In this document: positions 24,213 through 35,375 of the stretch, piece after piece
Numbering within the stretch: the first letter of the stretch is position 1
How the letters are laid out: each line of letters opens with the position of its first letter
Origin: Adineta steineri
Lineage: Eukaryota > Rotifera > Eurotatoria > Adinetida > Adinetidae
Length of the DNA: 64,000 nt
NCBI GenBank assembly: GCA_905250115.1
Contig: CAJNOI010000238.1
Location: 51,503 to 115,502 of the forward strand
Direction: 5' to 3'
Program-made: the position numbers and the translations under genes
Notes under the pieces: model-generated
Told to the model about the DNA's origin: nothing
The model's input: the letters and a program-made list of their open reading frames with translations, nothing else
Databases searched by the model: none

Positions 24213-27200
24213 ATGTCTGCTAGAGCACGTCGACGTCGAGCGCAACCTCCAGGTTCGTTAAAAACTACATATTTTTTTATTTTTGAACTATATATTTTAT
24301 TATTATATCTAGCTGTTGTGAATTGTGCATTTGGAAGTGATAGTGATAATGATAATGGTAATGAAGGACAAAATAATGTTGATATAGGAGACGAAAATCA
24401 TTCACCATCATCAAATCAAAATATCGATAGAAATAATAGTGATCTTAATTCAGATGGCTCTTATAAACAAGCATTTTTTACTATACACAATAAAACTGTT
24501 GAAGTTATATTTGAAAATAATGTATTAAGTTGGTCTGATGTAGTAGGAGAAAGTATGTTTTAAAATCGTATTTATGTATACTTATTTATTTTTATAGTTT
24601 CTCAACATGATGCTAGTCGACGAATATCTAAAAATATAACTGATGGTAATTCGGTTCGTTTAAATAATGTTTATGCAATTTCACCAATTTATAACAATTG
24701 GAATTGGTCAATGAATTTAAATGAAAATATTGCTGGTACAACTATATCTACATCGAATAGTATTGGTTTACCAGCAGTTCCTCAATCATCAAATTTATCT
24801 GAGACTTCAATTTTACGTGGTTTTCAATTACATTCATATCAAACTTTGCCGGATAATATTTTACAGGAAATTCTTATCGTATTTCAAAGTGATGATGCGA
24901 GTTTAATTGAACGATGGTTTCAATTTTTAGCAAGAAATATTGCTGAATGTATGTAAATTTTTTCCATTAACAATAATTTCTCATTTTTGTTTTTTTGCAA
25001 TATCTTAGTAACATCACCACGACATATATTTGTTCTTTGTAATCCATATTCTGGTCCAAGACAAACTCGACATGTATATAATACTAAAATAAAACCAATG
25101 TTAGAAAAAGCACAATATAAAATAACATACATGGGTAAATTTCAAATGAATTTCTAATTAATTTTTACATAATTTTTTGTTCTTAGAAATAGGTGATCAA
25201 TGTAGTGCTGATGATGCATTCGAAAGTTTTGAAGGTGATTTTGATTCTATAGATAGGTATATTAGAAAGTTCGATTATTAGTATTTATTTTTAATGAATT
25301 TGATTTTTATTTCTATTAGTTTAGTTGTTATGGGTGGTGATGGTTCAGTAATTAATGTTATCAATGCATTAATACGTTATCTAGCAAAACAAAATCGAAC
25401 GAGGTTTTAATAATAGAATTATAGAAATATTATAAATAGAATTTCACTTTTTTAAATATAGAATAGACTTTGAAAGTGATTTACCATCGATATCCATTCC
25501 AATATGTATTGTTCCTAATGGTAAAGAAATTAATCGAAATAAATATTTTATCTAAAAATAAATTTTATTCAGGTACAACAAATATTATTTGCCATACAAT
25601 TCATGGTAATGTAGATCATTGTACACCAATAATGCATTTAATTTTCAGTATGATTAACAAATCATTAGATGTAATTCATTGTTGTTTTTAATTTGAAATT
25701 TTAGATCATAAAATGAAAATTGATATGTCAGCAGTATTTGATATTGATTATAAATTTGTTACAGCAAATTTTAGTGCTGGTGCTGGTTATCCGGCTAATG
25801 TTTTAAAATATTTTCCACGTTATAATTTACATAGTCCAAAAGGTGTTATTAAAAAATCATTTGCAAAAGCAGCTTCAAAAAAAAATTTACAGTAAGACAT
25901 TTAAAAAACATGTAAAGTCATGCCAAAAAACTGATTAGTTAAGTTCAAGGATGGATACATGATTCTTTGTTAGGCATGAGATGATCATTTAGAATCGAAC
26001 AAAAGAAGAATTCTTAATTAATAGTACAACTTCATGATATTTTTTAGATTAACAAATATTTTAGATTCGTATGAATAGAAAACTAGACAGATGCTTTGAG
26101 TTAAGTAAGATATTGTAGATTAATCTTTATTCCGGTGACATTGATCATATTAGGAATTCTATCCCAGAGCATTTCCTTATTTTTAATTAAAAAGAAAATG
26201 TCTACAGTTATTTATATCTAATTGAAATTTAATTTAGACCTATTGAAATGGAAATTCGGTATATTCCAGCAATTCAAAATAATCCGTTAGTTACTCGTTG
26301 TTATCGAGGGTAAATAAAAATTCAAAATATATCTCATGATGTCTTTTTTTTGATATATAGTTGTCCATCATGTACTCCAGATGGAATAGAGAAATGTGAT
26401 AATCAAGTTCTAGCTTTTGATGATAGTCATATACAAGAAATTAATAAACGAAGAAAATCTGCATCATCAAATAATAATAATAATAATCGTGTATCATCAG
26501 GATCTCGAAGAAGTTTTAGTAAACAAAATGAAGTTGAAAAAAATTGGAAAACTCTTTATCATAATTATTTACAAGTTGCTGTATTAACGAATGCAAATTT
26601 ATGGTCATTTGCACCACAAGGCTTATCAAAATTTGGTCATATAGGTGATGGTTTACTTGATTTAGTTTTAATTGAAACAGTTAATCGTAAAGAATTTCTA
26701 CGTTATATTAAACGTAATGGAAATTCAAAAAATCAAGTATTTCAAATTAGAAACTTAATGAAAATATATAAACAGATATGTTTGTTATTTTTAGCATGAA
26801 CTTCCATTTACAAATATAATTAAAGTAAAAGAAATTGAAATTGAACTTAAATTACCAATTGATAATTATAATAATGAGATAATCAATCCTGATAATCGAT
26901 ATGATTCCACACCGTCAGATAATTCATCAAATGAAGATATATCTGATAATGAAAATAAAGCATCCGGTTCACAACGATATCAACCTCATCCACCAAGTAT
27001 GCCTATACCAGAAAATAGTCGACCTCGTCGACGTCATCATGCTCAAATAAATAAACCAACACAAGAATCTGTTCAACATGTTCTTCAAACATCCAAAAGT
27101 GTAGATCCATCAATGTTCAATTCAAAAAATCGTCAATTACAACAACAACAATCAGAAAGTGAAATGGATAATTCACAACTTGAACCTTATGGTTCAACAA

Positions 27201-28185
27201 AAACACGTCGTCGTAGTGGAATTTTTCAATCATTAAAATTAAAGAAAAACAAAATACCTTTACCACGTCCATCGAGTGCTCAAAAAGAAGATCCTAGTGA
27301 TGATAAACAACAAAATAAAAATCGTAAAACAACTGGTGGAACTCTTCGACCAGCAAGAGTAAGAACGATAAAAAAATCACTCGTACTATTAAGTGCAATC
27401 TAAAATAATTCTTTTCCTTCTCAATTACGACTAATATGTGAGATTTCCGGTCTCACATAGAATTATGAAATATCTTGAAGAAAAATCAATGTTAGTCAGG
27501 AGTCTAACAAGTATTTTGTATAGACAGATTAAATCATATTAAAATTGAGTTTTTAGATAAACTATACGCATGTTTGTTTTTCTAAATCTCATGTACTTTA
27601 GTTCTAATCCTAAGAATCTATATCAAAAGGCAAAAGCTTTGTCAGGATCGTGATTAAAATTTCAACCATAAATAAGTTCTCTGTAAATATTAGCGAGTGA
27701 TGTTATTCAAGATGAACTAGTTCCTTTAATACTAAATAAGAATCTATTCGGTCCTATATATATTTATTAATGAATGAAAAAATTAGCTATAATTTATTTT
27801 CTAGTCGCTACTTAATCTTTTTTCGGGTGGAAATATACCATCAGGAAAAATGGATAAATCAACAACAGACTTATCACGTAATTCTTTATCAGCTGGTACT
27901 GGAAGGAAATTTTCGGTAGTTAGTCGTTCATCAAGTATCGATAATCCACAAATACCAGACTTGAATACTTCATTTCAAAATCGGAAAAGACCATGCATGT
28001 GGAATTTAGATTTTAGTCCATATAATTCATCATTGATAAGAATTAAGTAAGAAAAAGAAGTTTTTTTTCATTTTAAATATAAATATTTTTCTTTAAGATG
28101 CTTCTGTCGATATTTACCAGTTTATGGTAATGGTCTTAGTCCTGATACAAGAATAAAAGAAATTAATTATTCATGTTTTTGGTAA
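24213..28185 (+). CDS. CERK: Ceramide kinase (CERK-like), 13 exons
   Basis: Joined exons: 24213-24552, 24598-24948, 25009-25134, 25187-25256, 25320-25403, 25462-25520, 25573-25647, 25705-25891, 26238-26309, 26361-26736, 26795-27358, 27805-28046 and 28098-28185. All have GT-AG borders and one open frame of 877 residues. The diacylglycerol-kinase-type catalytic fold starts at VLCNPYSGPRQTR. The nucleotide loop is G301-G302-D303-G304, followed by PNGTTNIICHTIHG. C452-x3-C456-x2-C459 is the CxxxCxxC motif that marks ceramide kinases rather than sphingosine kinases. H548-x-GDG lies in GHIGDGLLDLVLI. The last exons (WNLDFSP, then IKCFCRYLPVYG) match the conserved CERK C-terminus. The family makes ceramide-1-phosphate. 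Oddities: a hydrophobic span at residues 22-40 near the start, a long disordered S/Q/R-rich insert (about 610-760) making it much longer than human CERK (537), and asparagine where the family usually has glutamate after GGDG. Confidence 0.85.
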
Positions 28186-29415
28186 TTATGTTTCGACAAC
28201 ATGTCTTTCGACAAAAAACATAGGATTCATGTTTTTAAATGATTTTACTCGAGTTATGTTTGTTTTTCTTTTTTACTGTTTTTTCTTTGTTCGTTCATAT
28301 TCATATATATATATATATATTGATATATTTTTTGTTTTTTTTAAAATTGACATACACTTTTTCATTGATATCAAAAATTCTATATACGAAAAACATCGAC
28401 CAGTACACATATAAAGTCATATTTTCCTATATGAAATTCAATAAATGATCTTTCGTGGATGAAATAATCTTATCACTAATAATTTATATCAATCTTTGTG
28501 AAATATATTTACTATTTTTCTTTCATTCATTCTATTATATGAGCCGGAAAATTATATGTAACCATTGAACTGTAATAATTAAATTATATTCTAACAATTA
28601 ATGATAATAATACACCACATGCAGTTAGAATTACTCTACGTTGAGAACTTTTCTTTAGATATGTATAAAAGAATTTATCTTATTACAATTGAATTGATGT
28701 TAAAAGTGCACATGAATGAGAATGGCTGATTACTAATCCAAGAGAAAAATTTAACTACATGCAATCAGAATTAGTGGATTATATTTTCACTTTTATATAA
28801 AGCTCATTATTATATTAAGTAAATTGTCAATTACCCTAGTGTCTAATGTAGAATTGTCTCGAATTTATTATTAACTAAATGAAAATTTTTATTTTTTGTA
28901 TATTCATTTTTAATTGAAACGCTAATACCAATCGAGCGGAGAAGACTTTTCCTGGCCTTATTTTTTTCTTTAATTATATCAATGAAGAGTAAGTTATTAT
29001 CTATGCTCAGCATGAACTTCCCGATTCTACTAAAAATTGAATACTAATAAATCTATGACAATATTTTCGTTATTCAACAATCTGAGAAATACTCTTGAAA
29101 CGAATCAAGTAAATCTAATTTTTATAATCTATAAAAATATATGATAAGAAAGAGTATTTAGCACTCTCTATAATATAATAATACATTGAACATGTGGCGC
29201 GCCGTTTTGTCACACACACATACTACATCCATAATATGAACGAGATCATATCATTTGCCTGTTCTGTGCTATGTAACAAAAATGTCGTACTTTATTTTGA
29301 TTGGTAGTAATAGAAAAAAGTCAGACGGACTAAAAGAAATTATATATATTTATATAAAATAAATCAAACTGATCTCTTTTTCTTCTTCTTTTTTTTTTAA
29401 TCTTTTGCATCAAAT
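28186..29415. other. Intergenic, nothing recognised
   Basis: AT-rich DNA with a short AT-dinucleotide run near 28305-28322. No coding blocks are seen on either strand. The last 40 bases before 29416 are a pyrimidine-rich leader of the EI24-like gene. Confidence 0.45.
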
Positions 29416-30519
29416 ATGAGTACAACAACAACAAATATCGTTTGGTTACAAAATAATCAAGATGAACCTATACCAATTGAATTACGTACATATATTGCTT
29501 TATTTACAAATGAAGATGCTTGTTATCAATTTATATCATCTTTACCACCGACATTACGTGGTTTAACACTTGTCGTTACTGATTCAACAATATCAATGGA
29601 TCGTTTAACTAAATTAAAACAAATTTCATGTATTTATATGTTATCATCAACAAAACCACAAATAAAAAATTCATCAAAATTTCATGGAATATTTCATGAT
29701 CGACAATCATTAATAAATCAAATTGTTGCCGATTTAAATCGAACAAAATCATTACCACCAGGTTTTTTTACTGGTATTATGGCACCATTTCAAGGATTTT
29801 ATTTTATTTTAACACATCCATCAGTATGGACACGTGCACTTATACCAGCAATTATATTTACTATTCTTCTTTTAATATTTTCTATACCTGGATTATGGGG
29901 AATGTATGTATTTACAGATCATTTAAAACAACAACATACATCACGCTGGATATATTTGGGTATATGGCTATTACGTATCGTACTTTATATCGTTGCAATA
30001 TTTCTTTCCTTAATTCTTGCATTAATAACAGCTCAACCATTGAGCGCGCCAGCACTTGAAAGTCTTGTTCGTGCACAAGAACGTGAATTAAAATATCCAA
30101 ATCGACCTGAAGAAGGTTTTTGTTCGAGTGTATGGAGAAGCATTCGTGTAGCTGTTATATCAATTTTATTTTCAATTTGTATATTTATTGTATTAACATT
30201 AGCAGAATTTTTTTTTCCACCAGCAATTATTATAACTATGCCATTAAAATTTCTTGTGACTGGTTTTATACTCGCATATGATATTATTGATTATCCATTA
30301 TCTCTACATTTATTTGGTGTACGAGAACGTACACCATGGTTTAGACATTATATATGGGCAACACTTGGTTTTGGTTTGTCTATGGAAATTATTTTTCTTA
30401 TACCAGGAGCTTTTCTACTTTTATTACCAGCTGGTGTTTGTGGTGCAACAATTCTTGTTATTGCAGCTGAACGAGCACAAATCGATCAACCATTATTACT
30501 TATAGAAATACCTACATAA
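29416..30519 (+). CDS. EI24/CysZ-type membrane protein with N-terminal receiver-like module
   Basis: An intronless frame of 367 residues in two parts. Residues 8-110 form a soluble alpha/beta module starting IVWLQNNQDE, with FTNEDACYQFI, LTLVVTD, CIYML and KFHGIFHDRQSLINQI. This closely parallels the N-terminus of the ART-TPR protein at 41736-43577. Residues about 118-360 are a polytopic domain of the EI24/CysZ family: FFTGIMAPFQGFYFI, several transmembrane spans, the loop TAQPLSAPALESLVRAQERE, then AYDIIDYPL and LGFGLSMEIIFLIPGAFLLL. The style of the second half is that of bacterial members, some of which (CysZ) take up sulfate; eukaryotic EI24 acts at the ER. The transported substrate cannot be inferred. 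The fusion to the soluble module is unexpected, suggesting a bacterial-type domain captured into a bdelloid architecture (inference). Confidence 0.75.
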   Translation: MSTTTTNIVWLQNNQDEPIPIELRTYIALFTNEDACYQFISSLPPTLRGLTLVVTDSTISMDRLTKLKQISCIYMLSSTKPQIKNSSKFHGIFHDRQSLINQIVADLNRTKSLPPGFFTGIMAPFQGFYFILTHPSVWTRALIPAIIFTILLLIFSIPGLWGMYVFTDHLKQQHTSRWIYLGIWLLRIVLYIVAIFLSLILALITAQPLSAPALESLVRAQERELKYPNRPEEGFCSSVWRSIRVAVISILFSICIFIVLTLAEFFFPPAIIITMPLKFLVTGFILAYDIIDYPLSLHLFGVRERTPWFRHYIWATLGFGLSMEIIFLIPGAFLLLLPAGVCGATILVIAAERAQIDQPLLLIEIPT

Positions 30520-31991
30520 ATTTTGAATAAAAAATGTATGTGTCTTTTTTATTTTGCCAGATAATAGATATATGTATCTTAAAAGAAAAAATAATTTGTT
30601 TTTTCTTTTTCTTTGTATAACAAATGTTTACAATCAAAATAAATATTCCTAGAATAATAATAAATGCAATTAAAGAGAATAAATAAAAAAAAGAAAAAGA
30701 ACTGTCAAACATAAAATCTCTATGGAATCAAAATGGAAAACAAGATATAGTGTTGATTTTTACAAGTTTGATAGTTACTATGTCTTCTGATGAAAAGAAG
30801 ATATTAATTGGAATCGATCATCTGATGTGTTAAAAATAAAACATATCTACAGATCATGACAGACAGAAGCGTCTTCAGGGAAATAATATATGAATTTATT
30901 TTTAGCAATTATAGTCTAGATAATATAGACATATGATATTGTCTTATTGGTTATTTTATCCCTCGAAAGAACTAAAAAAAGCAATGCTTAGATGTAGTTC
31001 ATATCAAATAATAGTTGTTAATGTTCACCTCATCTATGATGTCAAGAGTAGCATGTTTTCGATTCATTACTTGATATGTAAAGTATAAAAATTAAAAGCA
31101 AGCATAATTCAATTTTTGACTGAGAACAAAAAACACACCGCATCTCGATTTTAATAGAAAGTTCTAATTTTATTCAAATAAAAACTCATTCATTACAAAG
31201 TACCATAGACATATATCATTCAATAAAAGAACTTTTTATCTCTATTGACATGCTTTTTAGTTTGTAATTATATTTACATACATATATTTCATGTTAATAG
31301 AAGAAATGATATTTAATTTTTTTTATTAAAAATAGTATTTATACTTTATTGAATGAATGAATGATAAACTTCCTAAGCACATTGTATACCCTTCTTATCG
31401 AAATTTATTATCATAAACTCTAGACTCATCAACTTGATGATTGACATTAAGTAAGCTGCTTTAAAGTAATAAACATAATGAAAGATTTTATATTCCATTA
31501 AAAACTTAATCTAGAAAATATCAATTATTACTAAAAATTCTCGATGAATTTATAGATTCTATCAGTAGATGGTAAACATTGATTGTAACAATCTTAAAAG
31601 CTTTTTTATGAGTGAAGTAGGAAAGTAAGTATATATAATCGAACAAATAAATGTGTGCATTTAATTTGAATAAATATATTTAGACTTATACGTGCCTAAC
31701 TTACAAAATTATGTGAGATATTAAAATCAACTTCATTGAACTATATATTAACGACATCTATTTTCGAATATTCTTCCAGTAAGAAACTTGGAATGATAAC
31801 GTTTTTCGAATTTCCCAATTCTTTCAGTTCATACATATGTAAGATATGAAATAATTCATCTAGTATTAGAGGTTTTTTTCCTATCCGATCATACGAATTA
31901 ACTAGCGCTACAATCGATGTTATTAAGAATCGAACATAACGCCAATCGATTCATTTCTTCTAGCCACATCAACGTTAATACTCATCTTTAG

Positions 31992-32022
<31 letters not shown>

Positions 32023-32346
32023 TAAGAGAGTTTTGAATGATATGTGAGTATAGTGACAGTGACCTATTGATGATATAGAAAGAGAAATCATTGGAGAGTG
32101 TAATAAATTTTCTTCTCTTCTTATTTTTCTCTCTCTCTGTGTTCTGATTAAGAAAATACTGTATCTCAATTTCATCGTTAACCAAGGGCACCTTTTATTT
32201 TTTTCTCTCTCTGTTCTCTCTCTCAATAACATAATAACAACACAACGTTAATTTGTTTCTATTTACGTTTTTAGAAAAATCTGCGTCATTTGAATAAAAT
32301 TTATTTTATCTTTCTTTTAAGTTGATTTAAAGAAAAATAAACAAAT
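30520..32346. other. Intergenic and 5' flank of lamin gene
   Basis: No gene is seen. A TA/GA dinucleotide repeat lies at 31992-32022. Pyrimidine-AG acceptors end at 32274 and 32321, shortly before the lamin ATG, consistent with a 5'-leader intron or trans-splicing. Confidence 0.45.
31992..32022. repeat. (TA)n-(GA)n microsatellite
   Basis: An uninterrupted TATATA run followed by GAGAGA, about 31 bp, 325 bp upstream of the lamin start. Confidence 0.8.
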
Positions 32347-34737
32347 ATGGCTACGCGATCTTCATCATCGTCACGAACTCGAAATACTTCAGCAACAAGT
32401 TCTAGTGGTTTAAATCTGTCCCGTGCTCAAGAAAAAGAACAATTAGAAACACTTAATAATCGTTTGGCTGTTTATATTGATACTGTACGACGTTTAGAAC
32501 ACGATAATAGAGAATTAAAAGTATAAACTTTTGAATTTGTTTTTTCTAGAAAAAAATAAAATTTTTTGACTTTATTTAGAGTGTTATTGAATCATATACT
32601 GATACATATGAAGTTGAAACATCGAAAGTTAAATTATTATATGAACGTGAACTTGAAGATGCAAAAAAATTAATTGAAGAACTTGCAAGAGATAAAACAC
32701 GTTTAGAAATTGGAGCTGAGAAAGCTGATGCTGAAGCACAAGATGCATTAGCTAGGTAAGTTAAAAGATATTGAGAATTTTATTTATAAATTATTATTAT
32801 TATACTTTTAGACTTGCTCGTAAAGAACGTGATCTACGTTCTGCTGAAGGTCGACTTAAACAATATGAAACCGAAATTGCTGAATTAAAAGCACGTAATG
32901 AAGCACTTGTCTATGATAATAATCGAAAAACAGATGATAATGCAGTAAGTATGAACTTCCGATGATTATTTTCATAAACTTTACATAGAAAAATATATCG
33001 GAGATTAGTACTATTTATTTTGTTTGATCTAAAAAAAGACCTTTATGGAATACTAATGAAGTGATTAATATATGAGGATCAAAGTGTAGTAGATGAATAT
33101 AATCAGTTAAACATTCATATACAATGAGAGTGTTATTCGTTTGCATTGCAGACTATACTTCGTATCATATATCTTAAGTAGATCTTTCAACAGAATGATG
33201 TTAATTCACATCGCTCATCGTATATCTTAACAATAATATGAAGACAATTTTTTTCTTCTTTTGTACGTCTTCACTCATTCAATCTTCTGATTTCGTGAAC
33301 AAACAACTTTGTTTGACTAAATTTATTGATTTCTTTTGTTTATAGAATCTACGTGGTCATAATGGTGATCTTGAAAAGCAAGTAAATGCATTGAAACGTC
33401 AACTTGAATCTGAAACTCTTCTTCGTATTGATCTTGAAAATAAAAATAAAACATTACGTGAAGAATTACAATTCAATCAAGAAGTTCATGACACAGTAAT
33501 TAAATCATAGAGTTTTTTTTGTTGTTGTTTATTTTATTTTTATTTTAGGCTATTGATGAAATTCGTCGACACAAACGTGTAGAAGTGAGATCATTTGACG
33601 ATGGATTACGTCAACAATATGATGATCGTTTATTACACGAATTACAACAATTACGTACGCAAACTGATCAAGAAATGCAAGCATTACGCGATGATATAGC
33701 TTCACAATATGAAAAAAAAATTGAAAATTTAGAAAATTCAATTCGTCGAAATGCTGATCAAGTTGGTTCATATAGAACTGATGTATCATCCTATCGTGAA
33801 CGTATTGAAGATATAACAAAATCCCGTGATGCTTTAAATGATAAAGTATCATTTCTTGAACAACGTTGTCGTGATTTGGAAGATCGTCTTCATCGTTCAC
33901 AACAACGACAAGATGAAGTATTAGCTGAACGTGAAGATGAATTACAACGTTTAAAATTACAAATTGAACAAATGCAAATGGATTATCAAAATTTACTTGA
34001 TATTAAAATTGGTCTTGATCGAGAAATTGCAACATATAGAAAATTACTTGAGTCCGAAGAAGAACGGTAAATAAAATAAAATACATTTAATTTTGAAATC
34101 TTCTTTTCTTTTTTTAGACTTCATATATCTGGTAATTCATCTCGTATTAGTAGTAGTGGTAGTGATATTTTATATTCGGATATTGCTAATACAACAACAA
34201 CATCGACTCGTGCATTTGATAATCGTTCACATGCGTCACGTAAACGTCCACGTTATGATTCCATTGAACGTCCATCAGTAAATACACAATTACTTGATGG
34301 TATTAATATAATTGATGATGAAAGTTCACATCCAAAATTTGTTCAATTAATCAATAATTCAGCTCGCGAAATGGCGATAAGTGGTTGGGTACTTAAACGT
34401 AAAGTTGGTTCACAATCATATGAATATAAATTTCCAAGAGGAATGGTTTTAAAAGCTGGTGCAACAACAACAGTAAGAGAAATTTATATTTCTATTGATT
34501 CACAAATGAAATTTTATTATAGATCTGGAGTTCGGATGTCAATGATATCTCTGTTGATCCACCAACGAATTTAAAATTACGTACAAATAAATGGTTTACA
34601 ACTACGAATGAAAGTAAAAAGACAATTTTAGAAGATACAGATGGACACGTAAGTTAATTACTTGTTTTTACTCTTCTGTTTAATAAAACTAATTATTTAT
34701 TTAGGTCGTTACGGAAAAGACAGTTACCGTCAAATAA
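32347..34737 (+). CDS. Nuclear lamin-type intermediate filament protein, no CaaX box
   Basis: Exons: 32347-32520, 32580-32755, 32812-32944, 33346-33495, 33549-34066, 34118-34472, 34523-34648 and 34705-34737. All borders are GT-AG; the product is 554 residues. A short serine-rich head is followed by the alpha-helical coiled-coil rod (about 29-384). The rod opens with EKEQLETLNNRLAVYIDTV and closes with LLDIKIGLDREIATYRKLLE, both hallmark intermediate filament termini. The tail has a nuclear localisation signal, R425-K-R-P-R429, and an Ig-like lamin-tail domain from about 455 (FVQLINNSA, ISGWVLKR, WSSD). Lamins form the meshwork under the inner nuclear membrane. Two usual features are absent: the C-terminus ends VTEKTVTVK with no CaaX prenylation motif, and the head lacks the SPTR mitotic phosphorylation motif before the rod (SGLNLSR instead). 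Confidence 0.9.
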
Positions 34738-35204
34738 AAGATTGATAATTTTAATGTATTTTTTTTTCCTTGTTGGTTTATGTGTAAAAAATATTGCTTA
34801 TGTAGTAGTCTTTTTGATAAAGGTTTTTTTTGTATTTGTTATAGTCTATTCAAGATGTTTTTGTTTTTTTGTGCAAGTGGAAAGAAGATGAAGCAAATAG
34901 TATTTTTTTTCCTATGCACACATTTATAATCTTATTTTGTTTTTTTCTAATATAAACTCTGTAGTTTAACCGTCCTCTTTCTTTTCATTTTCGCACTGGT
35001 TAAGTTTTTGTTTTGTCTCTTTTATATTCGAAGCATTTGTTATAGTTGTTTTTTTCTTGTCATGGTCTTTTTCTATCTAGTGAAATTAAACATTGCTCAA
35101 AAAAAAAGAATCGAATATTATGATAACCTTGATTTATATGTGTCATTTTATGAAAGAAATCATTCAAAAATAAGATGATCGATAGGTTAATATGATGGCG
35201 TAGA

Positions 35205-35375
35205 CAGTGTTTTGTCCAGAGGGTGGGCGTCGTTCATCCTAAAATTTGGTCTGCTCACGCGAAAAAATACAGCTATCGTATTTTTTTAGATAATCCGGGT
35301 GGGCGCGGGATAAACGCCGCTTACTCTAAATTTCGATTGGCCCATCCGAAAAACGAAACCGAGATGAAATACTAG
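35205..35375 (+). mobile_element. MITE, GGGTGGGC family, 171-bp copy
   Basis: The left end reads CAGTGTTTTGTCCAGAGGGT and the right end CCGAAAAACGAAACCGAGAT then GAAATACTAG. Read in reverse, the right end resembles the left end of the element at 48496-48566 (TTTTCGGGTGGGC), while the left end resembles that element's right end. The two are therefore one family in opposite orientations. It is locally GC-rich (GGGTGGGCG, GGGTGGGCGCGGG) against an AT-rich background. No coding capacity; no clear target duplication. Confidence 0.6.

Noticed and set aside
25001..25520. Sphingosine kinase rather than ceramide kinase
   Set aside because: The CxxxCxxC motif, the GHIGDG segment and the C-terminal exons match ceramide kinase; the sphingosine kinase SGDG loop is absent.
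27359..27403. Stop after VLLSAI as the end of ceramide kinase
   Set aside because: A strong donor (AGA|GTAAGA) at 27358 joins in frame to an acceptor at 27804. The next two exons match the conserved CERK C-terminus, so this stop is intronic.
33550..33900. 116-residue minus-strand frame inside the lamin gene
   Set aside because: Antisense shadow of the coiled-coil exon; rich in His and Tyr with no recognisable domain.
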